From contig BQJC01000001.1 of the NCBI GenBank assembly GCA_021604505.1, positions 1,199,501-1,263,500 on the forward strand: a stretch of 64,000 nt of DNA. The letters run 5' to 3'. The notes beneath the pieces are model-generated. The model worked only from the letters and a program-made list of their open reading frames with translations, did no database searches and had not been told where the DNA came from. This DNA comes from Nitrospinaceae bacterium. GTDB lineage: Bacteria; Nitrospinota; Nitrospinia; Nitrospinales; VA-1. Positions within the stretch are counted from its first letter, which is position 1. Each line of letters starts with the position of its first letter. Below are positions 51,690 to 62,746 of the stretch, in pieces. The position numbers and the translations under genes are program-made.

Positions 51690-54600
51690 ATGGATCAAAC
51701 CTTAAATTACCCTCAATTGGGAACTCTTGATTTTGCCGGCCGGATAAAAACCGTGACCGGGTTCCTGAAGGACCCGGCGGCTCAGGTAACCGTCGAAGGA
51801 CTTTCAGGCGCATCGCGGGCCCTCTTCCTCGCGCATCTTAAGAAGAACCTTCGCCGGCCCATTGTTTTGCTCACTGCCGACCAGAATACCGGGGAAGCCC
51901 TTTTAGGCGATTTAAAATATTTTTTCCGCTACGAAAAAATTCGCAGTCAACCGCAGTTTTTCCCCACCTGGGAAATCTTGCCCTACGAGCATATCTCCCC
52001 GTTGAGTGAAGTGTCCGGCGAGCGCTTGTCGATTCTCGATCAGTTGCTGCACGGAGGCTGTCCCTTTCTGGTGGTTCCCGTGGAAGCCGCCATGCAATCG
52101 GTGGTTCCAAAATCCGTGCTTGGAAAACAGGTGTTTCCCGTTAAGAAAGGCGATTCGCTGGAGCGCGAATTGCTGGAAACCTGCCTGATGGATAACGGCT
52201 ACTCGCGCGTCCACATGGTCGAGGACCGCGGTGAATTCAGCGTGCGCGGTGACATTGTGGATATTTTTCAGTCGGCGGCGGCGAACCCCATACGCGTCGA
52301 GTTTTTCGGCGATCAGGTGGAATCGTTGCGAGAATTTGATATCAGCTCGCAGGTCTCCATTCAGGAGATTGCCGACACAAAAATCCTGCCCGTGCGGGAA
52401 ATCATGCTGACCCCGGAAGAGATCCAACGCGGCGTGGATAATATTCTGTCCTTTGCCAGGGAAAACGATTTCGACCGGACCCGGCTCAAGGAAGTGGTGG
52501 ATCGCATCGAGCATTTGGGCGGGTTTTCAGGGATTGAGCGTTTTGCTCCTTTCTTTTACCCGGAAAAGGAAAATCTGTTCGACTATCTGCCGCCGGAAAC
52601 CCTGGTGGTGGTGGACGAGGAAGACCTGGTGCGCGCCAAATGCGACCAATACGAAGAACTCATACAAACCGAGTATGAGAACTCCCTGGAAAATGGAGAC
52701 ATCGCTTCACCTCCTGAAAGTTTTTATTTAAACGCTCAAGACATGAAATCGCGTTTCGATGCCATCGGAAAACTGTCCCTGAATTCTCTCAAACTGTCCG
52801 ATGCAGAATCATCAAACGTAGTGCATTTCGATATTCAACCGATTCCTTTGATGCGCGGAAAATTCGATGCCCTGGCGGAGCGCGCCCTCGAATGGCAGGA
52901 AGAGGGCCTGGAAGTCATCCTGGTCGCTCCGACCAAAGGTCACGTACGGCGCGTTCACCAGTTGCTCGATGAATATGGCCTGGAACTCGCGGTGGACAAA
53001 GGCTTGATCAGTTCCGGGTTTAAAATCCGCGACCTGGGAAAGGTTTTTGTCGCTGAAAGCGAGGTTTTTGGACGTTCCCACAAACACCGGTACCGGCGCA
53101 AGCCCAAGTCGCAGAGTTTTCAACGCGGATTCAAAGACCTCAAGCCCGACGATTTTCTGGTGCACGTCGAATACGGAATCGGTCAGTACATGGGAACCCG
53201 TGAACTGAAAACCGGGGTCGGAAGCGGCGAGTTTCTGGAAATCCTTTATGCCGATGACGAAAAACTTTATATCCCAATGGACGGATTGGGATACATCCAA
53301 AAGTATATGGGCTCAGGCGAGACCCAGCCGCCGCTCAGTAAAATGGGAGGCGTCGCCTGGCAGCGACAGAAGTCCCGTGCCAAGAAAGCCATTCAGGAAA
53401 TGGCCGAAGACCTGCTCAAACTGTACGCCGCCCGGGCGATCACCGAAAAAGCCGCTTATACGGGAAACGCCGTGGCCACCCAGGAATTTGCCGATTCGTT
53501 TGAATTTGAGGAGACGGACGACCAGCTAAAGGCCATCGACGAAATCGACGAAGACCTCGAACAGCAAAAACCGATGGACCGCCTGGTCTGCGGCGATGTC
53601 GGTTACGGTAAAACAGAGGTGGCGATGCGCGCCGCGTTTAAGGTGATCTCGGACAAACGGCAGGTCGCCGTTCTGGTTCCGACGACGATCCTTGCGCAAC
53701 AGCATTTGAACACGTTTCGAGAACGCTTTCGCAATTATCCCGTCAATATCGAACAGGTGAGCCGGTTTCGCAGTCCCAGGCAGCAAAAGGAAACTCTGGC
53801 CAGGCTGAGTACGGGAGAACTGGATATCATCATCGGAACCCATCGCATCCTTTCCAAAGACGTCAAATTTGCAGATCTTGGGCTGATCATTATCGACGAA
53901 GAACAGCGCTTCGGCGTTAAGCACAAAGAGAAGCTGAAAAAACTGCGCGCCTCGGTCGATATCCTGACCTTGACGGCGACGCCCATCCCCAGAACCCTGC
54001 ACTTTTCTTTAATGGGAGTCCGCGATCTGAGCGTGATCGAAACCCCGCCCAGCGACCGGCTGGCGGTCAAAACCTTTGTGCGGAAATTCGACGAGAAAGT
54101 AATTCGGGAGGCCATTTTGCGGGAACTGGATCGCGGCGGACAGATCTTTTTTGTACACAACAAGATTCACAGCATACAGTCCGTGCAGGAGATGATTCAC
54201 AGAATCGTCCCGCAAGTGCGGATTGGAATCGCGCACGGCCAGTTGCCGGAACACCAGCTGGAAGAGGTCATGAAAAAGTTCATGGACCATGAGGTCGACC
54301 TTCTGCTGAGCACCACCATCGTTGAATCCGGTCTGGATATTCCCTCCGCAAACACCATCATCATCAACCGCGCCGACCAGTTCGGGTTGGCGCAATTGTA
54401 TCAATTGCGGGGCCGGGTGGGGCGCTACAAACATCAGGCTTACGCGTATCTATTGATTCCCGGTACCCTGGCCATCACTCCCGAAGCTCGAAAAAGAATC
54501 TGCGCTATCGAAGAAATGAGCGAACTGGGAGCCGGATTTCAATTGGCCGCCAGGGATATGGAAATTCGCGGGGTCGGGGACATGCTGGGGCACAAACAGT

Positions 54601-55136
54601 CCGGGCAAATCTCTGCTATTGGGTTCGACTTGTATTGCAAGCTGATTGAAGAGACGGTCCAGGAAATCAAAGGCGAAAAAGTCGCCGCTAAAATTGAACC
54701 TGAAATCGACTTCATGGTCAAAGGCTACATCCCCAAGGACTATATCGAAAATCTCAACCAGCGGTTGGAGGTGTACCGGACCATTCAAACGATTGCGGAA
54801 CTGGAAGAATGCGAATCCCTGAGAAATGAACTGCTGGATCGTTATGGAAAATCCCCGGAACCGGTAGAGAAATTGTTGCAGTTATTGGAAATAAGGGTTT
54901 TTTGTCAAAAGCTTCATATCTCGAAAGCCAAACTAAAAGGCAATCTGGCTTACCTCACCGTGGAGCCGGGCACACCCATGAGTCCGGCAAGCATGGCATC
55001 CTTGACCGACGACCGGCTGAAATTTATTTCCGAGTATCAGATAAGTATCAAGATCGACCGTAAAGGATGGAAGCAGGACATGGAAAAGGTCAAACATTAT
55101 CTTAATGCTTTGCTCGGAGACGCACACCGTGAATAG
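51690..55136 (+). CDS. mfd: Transcription-repair coupling factor Mfd
   Basis: A 1148-aa translocase that removes stalled RNA polymerase at lesions and recruits UvrA. UvrB-like N-terminal modules (DNA tracking and UvrA-contact), an RNA polymerase-interacting domain (VEYGIGQYMG ... EFLEILYADDEKLYIPMDGL), then RecG-like helicase: Walker A CGDVGYGKTE near 635, DEEQRFG near 737, TLTATPIPRTLHFSL, and TIVESGLDIPSANTIIINRADQFGLAQLYQLRGRVGR. TRCF C-terminal domain follows. ATG 51690 lacks a clear ribosome site; TTG 51687 is an alternative. Confidence 0.96.
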   Translation: MDQTLNYPQLGTLDFAGRIKTVTGFLKDPAAQVTVEGLSGASRALFLAHLKKNLRRPIVLLTADQNTGEALLGDLKYFFRYEKIRSQPQFFPTWEILPYEHISPLSEVSGERLSILDQLLHGGCPFLVVPVEAAMQSVVPKSVLGKQVFPVKKGDSLERELLETCLMDNGYSRVHMVEDRGEFSVRGDIVDIFQSAAANPIRVEFFGDQVESLREFDISSQVSIQEIADTKILPVREIMLTPEEIQRGVDNILSFARENDFDRTRLKEVVDRIEHLGGFSGIERFAPFFYPEKENLFDYLPPETLVVVDEEDLVRAKCDQYEELIQTEYENSLENGDIASPPESFYLNAQDMKSRFDAIGKLSLNSLKLSDAESSNVVHFDIQPIPLMRGKFDALAERALEWQEEGLEVILVAPTKGHVRRVHQLLDEYGLELAVDKGLISSGFKIRDLGKVFVAESEVFGRSHKHRYRRKPKSQSFQRGFKDLKPDDFLVHVEYGIGQYMGTRELKTGVGSGEFLEILYADDEKLYIPMDGLGYIQKYMGSGETQPPLSKMGGVAWQRQKSRAKKAIQEMAEDLLKLYAARAITEKAAYTGNAVATQEFADSFEFEETDDQLKAIDEIDEDLEQQKPMDRLVCGDVGYGKTEVAMRAAFKVISDKRQVAVLVPTTILAQQHLNTFRERFRNYPVNIEQVSRFRSPRQQKETLARLSTGELDIIIGTHRILSKDVKFADLGLIIIDEEQRFGVKHKEKLKKLRASVDILTLTATPIPRTLHFSLMGVRDLSVIETPPSDRLAVKTFVRKFDEKVIREAILRELDRGGQIFFVHNKIHSIQSVQEMIHRIVPQVRIGIAHGQLPEHQLEEVMKKFMDHEVDLLLSTTIVESGLDIPSANTIIINRADQFGLAQLYQLRGRVGRYKHQAYAYLLIPGTLAITPEARKRICAIEEMSELGAGFQLAARDMEIRGVGDMLGHKQSGQISAIGFDLYCKLIEETVQEIKGEKVAAKIEPEIDFMVKGYIPKDYIENLNQRLEVYRTIQTIAELEECESLRNELLDRYGKSPEPVEKLLQLLEIRVFCQKLHISKAKLKGNLAYLTVEPGTPMSPASMASLTDDRLKFISEYQISIKIDRKGWKQDMEKVKHYLNALLGDAHRE

Positions 55137-56118
55137 GTCGACAGGCTTGTTGTTCTTCAAGCGCTCCCATGTTAGTCTTTTGTTTTTAATGTTATTGGCA
55201 ACAGTGGCGTGTTCACCGGACGGGAATACCCCCGATGGAATCAAGGACAGCGTCACCATCGCCAAAGTCAATGAAGAGGGCATCAGCATCGGGGAGTTTA
55301 GAAAAAGCATCGAAAAGAACAAAAGAAAATACCGAGTGGATTCCAGCGAGCCCGTGGATTCGGATTCCTATCTGTGGCTCAAGACAGATGCTTTGAACGG
55401 GTTGATTCAAAAGACATTATTCAAGCAGGAGGCCAAAAAAAGAGATATATCCCTCACTGCGGAGGAGACTGCGGATTTCATCAGACAGGCCAAGGACGGG
55501 TATTCGGAAGACACCTTCAATAAGTATCTGGGGATTGAAGACATTACCGAAGAAGAATGGGAAAACGATTTGAAAAATAACCTGTTGATAAAAAAATTGA
55601 TTGATGAGCAGGTGAATAGTAAAGTGTCTGTCAATGAAGAGGAATTACGTCAATATTTTGAAGAGCATGAGGTCGAGTTTCACAAGGGGAAACAGGTAAA
55701 AGCATTACATATCATGGTTGAAACCGAAGAGGAAGCTCTGGCGATTAAAAAACAGCTCGACTCCGACGCCAGGGATTTTTCTGATTTGGCCCGCGAACTT
55801 TCACTCGGACCGGAAGGCGCGGAAGGGGGCGATTTAGGCTACCTCGAACAAGGTCATATGCCTGCGGAACTTGAAGACATTTTTAAGTTGAAGGTGGGTG
55901 AAGTGAGCAACGTGATCCGCACCCCCTACGGAAGTCATATTTTCAAAGTGGTGGATAAGAAAAAAGATCAGAAAATGAGTTTTGAGGAATCTAAAAAAAT
56001 AATCCACGACAAACTGCTCCGGGAACGTCAGGATACGGCGTTTCATGCGTGGCTGTCTGAATTGAAGGAAAAAGCGAACATTGAGATTGAACATGAAGTT
56101 TTGGCAAAAGTCAGTTAA
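55129..56118 (+). CDS. SurA/PpiC-type peptidyl-prolyl isomerase, lipoprotein
   Basis: About 329 aa from GTG 55129 (GGAGA eight bases upstream; overlaps the mfd stop). A signal ending LMLLATVAC is a plausible lipobox, so the mature protein may be anchored at Cys. SurA-N-like helical part (IAKVNEEGISIGEFRKSIEK ... LIQKTLFKQEAKKR), then a parvulin domain (KALHIMVETEEEALAIKKQLDSDARDFSDLARELSLGPEGAEGGDLGYLEQGHMPAELEDIF ... GSHIFKV in order). It assists outer-membrane protein folding. Followed immediately by a second member; the ends overlap by 26 bases. Confidence 0.85.
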   Translation: MNRSTGLLFFKRSHVSLLFLMLLATVACSPDGNTPDGIKDSVTIAKVNEEGISIGEFRKSIEKNKRKYRVDSSEPVDSDSYLWLKTDALNGLIQKTLFKQEAKKRDISLTAEETADFIRQAKDGYSEDTFNKYLGIEDITEEEWENDLKNNLLIKKLIDEQVNSKVSVNEEELRQYFEEHEVEFHKGKQVKALHIMVETEEEALAIKKQLDSDARDFSDLARELSLGPEGAEGGDLGYLEQGHMPAELEDIFKLKVGEVSNVIRTPYGSHIFKVVDKKKDQKMSFEESKKIIHDKLLRERQDTAFHAWLSELKEKANIEIEHEVLAKVS

Positions 56119-57331
56119 GCCGGTTTCCGCGCTATTGGGTTTGGCGTTGACTCTGTTGGTGGCCCACCCTGTTTCGGCAAGAGTGGTGGACCGGGTCGTG
56201 GCGAAGGTCAATGGCGAAATCATCACCCAGAGTTCCGTTGAAGAAAGGGTTGCCGTTGCGGTCCAGCAACTGAACGCTTCTGGAAACCCATCCGAGTTCA
56301 CGGAAAAGGACATCATCGAAAAAACCCTGAATGCGATCATCGAAGAAAAACTACAACTTCAGGAAGCCAAAAAATCGGGGTTGGAGGTCGATGACGAATC
56401 CGTTGAAAATGCTTTTAAGGATATCCAAAAAAGAAATAACATCACGGCAGAGCAAATGCAGGCCATGCTGGAACAAGAAGGCCGTTCCATGGAGCAATAT
56501 AAGGAAGTGATCCGCGACCAGATTCTGGTGACCAAGGTGGTGCAGTTTCATATGGGAAAATCAGGCTCTGTGACCAAAAAGCAGATCAAGAAATATTATT
56601 TTGAGAATCAAAAGGAATTCTGGCAGCCAAGGCAACCCTTTGTACGCCATCTTTTACTGATTGCCGATGAAAGCGCCACTCCAGAGCAAAAACGGTTAAA
56701 AAAAATCAAGGCCAATGAGATCCTGCGACAGATTCGCTCAGGAAAAGATTTCAACGAGATGGCTAAAAAGCATTCGGAAGATGTCTCCGCAAGCTCCGGC
56801 GGCGAAATCGGATTATTAAAGAAAGGCCATTTAGTTCCCGAATTCGAAGAAGTGGCTTTCTCGCTGAAACCGGGAGAAATCAGTGATGTGGTCGAAAGCC
56901 GTTACGGCTACCACATCATCAAAGTGGACAGCGTCATTCCTGGGAAAGCGCAGCCCATCGATGAAGTCAAAGATAAAATCGAACAAGCCCTGCAGATGCA
57001 AAACCGGAAAGACAAATACGATGAGTGGATGAATGAACTTAAAAAAGATGCCATGATTCAAATCACATTGTTTGAAGAAAAGAACCCGAAGGAAAACACG
57101 AATCAGGATCTTTTCCTGGAAAAAGCTCAGACGCCCTCTGAGCGTGAGACCCATTGGGAGGAAGCTTCCAATGTAAAAAATAAATCAGCCCTTAAAAACG
57201 TGGGCCTGAAAGGCAACAATTTCAAGGAAATCAAAAACAAATTGTCCTTTATCAAAAGACTGCGAAAACACGAAAAAATCTCGGAAGAGGAATATCAGGC
57301 AAGGAAGCAGGATTTGCTTGATCAATTATAA
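56093..57331 (+). CDS. SurA-type peptidyl-prolyl isomerase with C-terminal extension
   Basis: A 412-aa periplasmic foldase from ATG 56093. Signal peptide ends about HPVSA; a SurA-N domain follows (VVAKVNGEIITQSSVEERVAVAV ... NAIIEEKLQLQEAKK), then one parvulin domain (RHLLLIADESATPEQKRLKKIKANEIL ... SGGEIGLLKKGHLVPEFEEVAF ... YGYHIIKVD). A non-standard tail of about 90 residues ends FIKRLRKHEKISEEEYQARKQDLLDQL, a SHOCT-like helical pair like the one in the protein at 46.9 kb. The overlap with the preceding gene implies a tandem chaperone operon after mfd. Confidence 0.87.
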   Translation: MKFWQKSVKPVSALLGLALTLLVAHPVSARVVDRVVAKVNGEIITQSSVEERVAVAVQQLNASGNPSEFTEKDIIEKTLNAIIEEKLQLQEAKKSGLEVDDESVENAFKDIQKRNNITAEQMQAMLEQEGRSMEQYKEVIRDQILVTKVVQFHMGKSGSVTKKQIKKYYFENQKEFWQPRQPFVRHLLLIADESATPEQKRLKKIKANEILRQIRSGKDFNEMAKKHSEDVSASSGGEIGLLKKGHLVPEFEEVAFSLKPGEISDVVESRYGYHIIKVDSVIPGKAQPIDEVKDKIEQALQMQNRKDKYDEWMNELKKDAMIQITLFEEKNPKENTNQDLFLEKAQTPSERETHWEEASNVKNKSALKNVGLKGNNFKEIKNKLSFIKRLRKHEKISEEEYQARKQDLLDQL

Positions 57332-57443
57332 GAAGTTTTTCCCGTTGTAACTTTTCTATCAGTAGATCCTTCTTGCCGTCAATGATCGAGTTGCTGCATC
57401 CCTTTTCTCTTCTTTAAGAATCCCCGCTTGCAAGAATAAGGTT

Positions 57444-58883
57444 ATGAAAAATTTTCTGGAAAAATCCACGCTGGCCCTTTCCCGCATGGTTTCTTCTGGC
57501 GATAAGATCGTCGTCGCGGTGTCCGGTGGTCCCGACTCGGTGGCGCTCTTGCACCTTCTCAACGAAACCCGCAGGGAATTTGATGTCAGCCTCACCGTAG
57601 CCCATTTGGACCATATGGCCCGGGGAAAGGAATCGGAAGAGGATGCCCGCTTCGTGGAGGAACTAGGAGAGAAACTGGGACTGGAAACATTCATTGAAAG
57701 AGTTGACATCCGGACCGAAAAGGAAAAATTGAAAACTTCGTTCCAGGAGTCTGCCCGGATTCTTCGTTACCGTTTTTTGCTTTCGATCATGAAACGTTGC
57801 AACGCCAACCGGTTGGCGCTGGGGCATAATGCCGATGACCAGGTGGAAACCGTCTTATTGAATCTCCTGCGCGGCAGTGGTTTGAAAGGGTTGGCGGGAA
57901 TGCCGGAAAAAAGAGGAGAGATCATCCGGCCATTGATTGACTGCACCCGGACGGAAATCGAAGCGTATCTTGATGCCCGGAGCATTGAGAGCAGGACCGA
58001 TAGTACCAACGCCAGCCATAAATATGTACGCAATCGAATTCGGCGGGAACTGCTTCCGGTTCTTAAGACTTTCAATGAAAATATCACCGCGAACCTTTTG
58101 GAAACCGCGAAAATCATCCGCGATGACGATGGATGCCTTCAAGGTCAGGTCCGCCAATTGTATCCACAAATTGCGATGCCAATAAATGCGAACCAGGGAG
58201 TGGTGCTGGATCGTGAAAAGTTCAACGAGCAGGCGCCTGCTCTGCAAAAGCGTCTGGTGAGACAGGCCATTGCAACTGTTCAGGGAAACCTTCGTCGTAT
58301 TTCCACGAAACACATTCAACAAGTTCTGGAGTTATTTTGCGATTCTTCGGCGGATAAAAAGATCGACCTTCCCGGTCCGTTGCTGGTGGTCAGCCGTTTA
58401 AATGGCGTTGAATTTCAAAAAAGCGCATCTTACGAAAGGTCCAGAGCGGTTGCGGTCGTGGAAAACGACCTGCCCGCAACCGAATTGCAAATTCCCGGGG
58501 CCACCGAGATTCATAAAGCCGGAATCCGCTTACAGGCGCGGATTCTCACCCCGGAAAGCCGGGTGAAGGATTTTGACAAGGGTCCGCGCCGGGCTTTTTT
58601 CGACTATGATAAAACCGGAACCGGCATTAAAGCCCGTTTTTTCAAGCCGGGGGACCGGTTTATTCCCCTGGGTATGAAAGGCCGGAAAAAACTGAAGTCT
58701 TTTTTTATCGACGAGAAAATTCCAAAAAAATCAAGAGAATCCATTCCCATCTTGACAACCGCGGAGGACGATATTATATGGGTTTACGGGGGAAGGATCT
58801 CTGATGAATTCCGGGTCACCGAAGAAACCCGCGCCGTCCTTTGTATCGAGGGAGATGGGGATTTTCAAACATTTCCCCATTGA
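57444..58883 (+). CDS. tilS: tRNA(Ile)-lysidine synthase
   Basis: Modifies C34 of the CAU anticodon of tRNA-Ile2 to lysidine with ATP. A 479-aa full-length enzyme: PP-loop SGGPDS at 26-31 (VAVSGGPDSVALLHLL), then LGHNADDQVETVLLNLLRGSGLKGLAGM, IRPLI-type contact and YVRNRIRRELLPVL, then the C-terminal substrate-binding domain (FKPGDRFIPLGMKGRKKLKSFFIDEKIPK). ATG 57444 follows AAGG. Sits between the isomerase genes and ftsH, an order seen in several bacteria. Confidence 0.95.
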   Translation: MKNFLEKSTLALSRMVSSGDKIVVAVSGGPDSVALLHLLNETRREFDVSLTVAHLDHMARGKESEEDARFVEELGEKLGLETFIERVDIRTEKEKLKTSFQESARILRYRFLLSIMKRCNANRLALGHNADDQVETVLLNLLRGSGLKGLAGMPEKRGEIIRPLIDCTRTEIEAYLDARSIESRTDSTNASHKYVRNRIRRELLPVLKTFNENITANLLETAKIIRDDDGCLQGQVRQLYPQIAMPINANQGVVLDREKFNEQAPALQKRLVRQAIATVQGNLRRISTKHIQQVLELFCDSSADKKIDLPGPLLVVSRLNGVEFQKSASYERSRAVAVVENDLPATELQIPGATEIHKAGIRLQARILTPESRVKDFDKGPRRAFFDYDKTGTGIKARFFKPGDRFIPLGMKGRKKLKSFFIDEKIPKKSRESIPILTTAEDDIIWVYGGRISDEFRVTEETRAVLCIEGDGDFQTFPH

Positions 58884-58963
58884 ATAATGCACTCCCTATC
58901 CATCCGGTTTGTGGTAAGATTAATTAGAGCCAGTGGCACCATTCTCTAATAAAGGAGAAAGTT

Positions 58964-60898
58964 TTGAATCAATTTTATAGAAATTTAGCGCTTTGGTTGG
59001 TCATCGGACTGATTCTTATCGGTCTTTTTAATATTTTCAATAAACCCATCACCAGCCAATCTGAAATCATATACAGCGATTTTATGGAACAGGTGGACAA
59101 GGGCCAGATCACGGAAGTTGTGATCCAGGGCGATAATATCAGCGGAAAATATATGGATGGCCGCTCGTTCCAGTCCATCGCTCCGTCCAGAGATCCGGAC
59201 CTGATCAAAATTCTCCGGGATAAGGGAGTGCGGATCGTTGTGGTTCCTCCCGAGCAGACCAGCTGGTACATGAATATTCTTATTTCCTGGTTTCCCATGT
59301 TGCTCCTTTTGGGCATATGGATTTTCTTCATGCGGCAGATGCAGTCGGGCGGTGGCAAAGCGCTCTCTTTCGGCAAAAGCAAGGCCCGGTTATTGAGTGA
59401 TTCTAAAAACCGCACCACCTTTAAAGACGTGGCCGGCGTTGAAGAAGCGAAAGAAGAGCTCCAGGAAATCATCGAATTTTTGAAAGAGCCGCAGAAGTTC
59501 AGCAAACTCGGAGGAAAAATTCCCAAGGGAGTTCTCTTAGTGGGTCCTCCTGGAACCGGAAAGACGCTGTTGGCCCGGGCGATTGCCGGTGAAGCGAATG
59601 TGCCGTTTTTCAGCATCAGCGGATCGGACTTCGTCGAGATGTTTGTTGGAGTCGGCGCCTCGCGCGTTCGCGACCTCTTTGAACAGGGAAAGAAAAACAG
59701 CCCCTGTATCATATTTGTCGATGAAATCGACGCGGTCGGCAGACACCGGGGAGCGGGTCTCGGCGGCGGGCACGATGAACGCGAGCAGACCTTGAATCAG
59801 CTTCTGGTGGAAATGGACGGCTTTGACAATAACGAAGGCGTCATCATGATCGCCGCCACAAACCGTCCGGACGTACTGGACCCGGCGTTACTGCGCCCCG
59901 GCCGTTTTGACCGGCAGGTTGTGGTCAGCCGGCCCGATGTTCGAGGACGTGAGGCGATTCTCAAAGTTCATACCGCGACGGTTCCGCTTGAGGACGGTGT
60001 AGATCTTAAAACCATTGCGCGCGGAACCCCTGGGTTCACCGGCGCGGACCTTGCCAACCTGGTGAACGAGGCTTCTTTGCTGGCGGCCCGGCGGGACAAA
60101 AAAACCGTCACCATGGTGGACTTTGAGGACGCGAAAGATAAAGTGCTCATGGGTGTGGAAAGGCGCAGTCTGGTGATTTCCGACAAAGAGAAAAAGACCA
60201 CCGCCTATCATGAAGCCGGACACGCACTGGTGGCCCTCTTATTGCCTGGAACCGATCCCATTCATAAGGTAACGATCATTCCGCGCGGGCAGGCTTTGGG
60301 TGTGACTCAGCAATTGCCGACCGATGAACAGCACACCTATCCCAAAAGTTATCTCTACAATAACCTCGCCATTCTGATGGGTGGCCGGTTAGCGGAGGAA
60401 ATTTGTCTTGGACAGATGACCACCGGTGCGGGTAACGACATAGAGCGGGCCACCGAGATGGCGCGTAAAATGGTGTGCGAGTGGGGCATGAGCGACAAGA
60501 TGGGCCCGTTGACTTATGGAACCAAGGAAGAACAGGTTTTTCTCGGAAAAGATTTTTCTTCACAGAAAAATTTCAGCGATCAGACTGCCAAACTCATTGA
60601 TCAGGAAGTGAAGGCTTTGGTGATGGGTGGCTACAATAAAGCCCATGAATTGCTGACGGCAAACCGGGATAAACTGGAAAACCTGGCGTTGGCTCTTCTG
60701 GAACGCGAAACTCTCGATGCCAAGGAAATTATGGAGATCTTTGAAGGCAAAAAAACCGATGATTCGACCGACAAAGATGACGAGCTTCCCACTCAGACGA
60801 TTCCGACGGTCAACCCCAAGAAGAAATCGCAGGATCGGCCAAGTGACACGGGGGATGTGGTCGGCGGCGGTGGGTTGCCCGACCCGCATCCGGCTTAA
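58964..60898 (+). CDS. ftsH: Membrane-bound AAA+ zinc protease FtsH
   Basis: A 644-aa hexameric protease that degrades unneeded membrane and cytosolic proteins (for example LpxC). Two N-terminal TM helices flank a periplasmic loop; then the AAA+ domain with Walker A GPPGTGKT near 194, [31 protein letters not shown] (SRH), and zinc site HEAGH near 416. The C-terminus is Gly/Pro-rich ([13 protein letters not shown]), as in many FtsH. The TTG start at 58964 has AAAGGAGAAA seven bases upstream. A strong terminator follows. Confidence 0.97.
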   Translation: MNQFYRNLALWLVIGLILIGLFNIFNKPITSQSEIIYSDFMEQVDKGQITEVVIQGDNISGKYMDGRSFQSIAPSRDPDLIKILRDKGVRIVVVPPEQTSWYMNILISWFPMLLLLGIWIFFMRQMQSGGGKALSFGKSKARLLSDSKNRTTFKDVAGVEEAKEELQEIIEFLKEPQKFSKLGGKIPKGVLLVGPPGTGKTLLARAIAGEANVPFFSISGSDFVEMFVGVGASRVRDLFEQGKKNSPCIIFVDEIDAVGRHRGAGLGGGHDEREQTLNQLLVEMDGFDNNEGVIMIAATNRPDVLDPALLRPGRFDRQVVVSRPDVRGREAILKVHTATVPLEDGVDLKTIARGTPGFTGADLANLVNEASLLAARRDKKTVTMVDFEDAKDKVLMGVERRSLVISDKEKKTTAYHEAGHALVALLLPGTDPIHKVTIIPRGQALGVTQQLPTDEQHTYPKSYLYNNLAILMGGRLAEEICLGQMTTGAGNDIERATEMARKMVCEWGMSDKMGPLTYGTKEEQVFLGKDFSSQKNFSDQTAKLIDQEVKALVMGGYNKAHELLTANRDKLENLALALLERETLDAKEIMEIFEGKKTDDSTDKDDELPTQTIPTVNPKKKSQDRPSDTGDVVGGGGLPDPHPA

Positions 60899-60944
60899 AG
60901 AGGAAAATTTCCTTTTTGAAACCGAAGGGGTTCAATCAAATTCA

Positions 60945-60987
60945 CTCCATTTCCAGGCCATTCAGGCTTGGGGATGGAGTTTTTTTG
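60945..60987 (+). terminator. Rho-independent terminator after ftsH
   Basis: CTCCAT...AGGCC (60945-60959) pairs with GGCTT...ATGGAG (60964-60979), followed by T8. Long, G-U containing stem. Confidence 0.8.
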
Positions 60988-61058
60988 TTTTAAAATCGAC
61001 TATAGCCCTATATTTTCAAAGCCAATCCGTCGATTTTATGAGAACATAACGAATTATT

Positions 61059-61898
61059 ATGGCTTCTTTATTCCACAGAACCGAGGGCAATGAGACCGTA
61101 ACCCTCATGGGAATCATTAACTTATCCCCCGATTCCTTTTATGAGCAGAGCCGGTCCCGTTCGGAAAAACAGGCGCTTCTTCAAGCCGAGCGTTATATCG
61201 AGGAAGGGGCGTCTATTCTGGATATAGGAGCTGAAAGTTCGCGGCCAGGTTCTCAGCCGATAGCAGAAGAATTGGAACGGGAGCGATTGCTTCCCGTGGT
61301 TTCCCGAATCTGCAAAGAGTTTGATATTCCCGTTTCCGTGGACACCTACAAACCGTCCGTTGCCGAAAGGGTATTGTCCGCAGGGGCGGTTATCATTAAC
61401 GATATCACAGGACTCCAGCGGACTCCTGAGATGGCGAAAATCATCGCCCGGTATCAGGCGGGGGTGGTGCTGATGCACATGCAGGGATCGCCCTCAACCA
61501 TGCAGGACAGCCCTGAATACGGCGATCTGATTTTGGAAGTCAAAAACTATTTGCAGAAAAGTATCGCATTGGCAAAGAACGCCGGAATAGATAATATCGC
61601 CATCGATCCCGGTATCGGGTTTGGAAAAACCCGGTCGCATAACCTGGAACTGATCCGCCGCCTGCAGGAGTTTGAAGAACTGGGACCGCCGGTTCTTTTA
61701 GGGGTTTCGCGGAAGACCTTCATCGGAGGGGTTCTTGATCTTCCCGTCGAAGAACGATTGGAAGGATCTTTGGCCGCCGCGATCATTGGCGTTATGAATG
61801 GAGCGGCAATCATCCGTACCCACGATGTTCGTGCCACCGGCCGGGCGGTGAAAATGGCCCAGGCGATCATGAAGGAAAGTGGAGTGGAAACAATATGA
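61059..61898 (+). CDS. folP: Dihydropteroate synthase
   Basis: Folate synthesis: joins 6-hydroxymethyl-dihydropterin diphosphate to p-aminobenzoate. 279 aa. Signature [13 protein letters not shown], then [55 protein letters not shown] and [10 protein letters not shown]. The loop reads NLSPDSF where NVTPDSF is usual. The stop overlaps the pdxJ start by four bases. Confidence 0.96.
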   Translation: MASLFHRTEGNETVTLMGIINLSPDSFYEQSRSRSEKQALLQAERYIEEGASILDIGAESSRPGSQPIAEELERERLLPVVSRICKEFDIPVSVDTYKPSVAERVLSAGAVIINDITGLQRTPEMAKIIARYQAGVVLMHMQGSPSTMQDSPEYGDLILEVKNYLQKSIALAKNAGIDNIAIDPGIGFGKTRSHNLELIRRLQEFEELGPPVLLGVSRKTFIGGVLDLPVEERLEGSLAAAIIGVMNGAAIIRTHDVRATGRAVKMAQAIMKESGVETI

Positions 61899-62638
61899 CA
61901 CGGCTTTTTGTCAACGTCGACCATGTCGCCACCATTCGGGAAGCCCGAAAAACCGTGGAACCCGATCCTCTCATGGCGGCGCAACTGGCGGAACGCGCGG
62001 GAGCGGATGGAATCACCGTTCACTTGAGGGAAGACCGCAGGCATATCCAGGATCACGATCTGTACCGGATTCGGTCTGCGATAAAAACCAAGCTGAATCT
62101 CGAGATGGCGCCTGTGGAAGAAATGGTGCGGATTGCCCTTGAGTCGCGTCCATACCAGGTATCGCTTGTTCCTGAAAAACGCCAGGAAATCACCACCGAA
62201 GGTGGCTTGGACGTATTTTCCCAGATAGAAAATCTCATTGCAGTGAAAAACAGATTGCAGGCCGGTGGAATTTTATTCAGCTTGTTCGTGGACCCCGATC
62301 CCAAGCAAATTGCAGCGGCGGCAAAGGTCGGAGCGGACAGCATCGAAATAAATACCGGAGCTTACTCCGAGTTGAACGATAAAGTAGCCGTGGAGGCGGC
62401 TTTAAGCAAAATCCGCGAGGCCGCAATGCAGGCATCCGCCTTGAAATTGCGAGTGTTCGCGGGGCATGGCTTGACCTGTGAAAATGTCAAACCCATTGCC
62501 GAGGTTTCAGAAATTGAAGAGCTGAATATCGGCCACCATATCGTTTCCCGGGCGGTTTTTTGCGGCATGGAGAACGCCGTCAGAGAAATGATCCTGACCC
62601 TCAATCAGTTTTCGAGCCATGAAGTTGGGCAATCGTAG
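61895..62638 (+). CDS. pdxJ: Pyridoxine 5'-phosphate synthase
   Basis: Closes the pyridoxine ring from 1-deoxyxylulose 5-phosphate and 3-amino-2-oxopropyl phosphate. 247 aa, normal. [13 protein letters not shown] with [90 protein letters not shown] and [16 protein letters not shown] are all PdxJ. ATGA overlap with folP gives coupled synthesis of two cofactors. Confidence 0.97.
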   Translation: MTRLFVNVDHVATIREARKTVEPDPLMAAQLAERAGADGITVHLREDRRHIQDHDLYRIRSAIKTKLNLEMAPVEEMVRIALESRPYQVSLVPEKRQEITTEGGLDVFSQIENLIAVKNRLQAGGILFSLFVDPDPKQIAAAAKVGADSIEINTGAYSELNDKVAVEAALSKIREAAMQASALKLRVFAGHGLTCENVKPIAEVSEIEELNIGHHIVSRAVFCGMENAVREMILTLNQFSSHEVGQS

Positions 62639-62746
62639 TCTTTTTGCTGAGGTTGGAAATAAAAGCACTTCTTTTCAGATGGCATAAAATTTGCGTTTTA
62701 ACTTTTTAATCATATATTTGCCAACAAATTGACGGAAGACAAGCTT

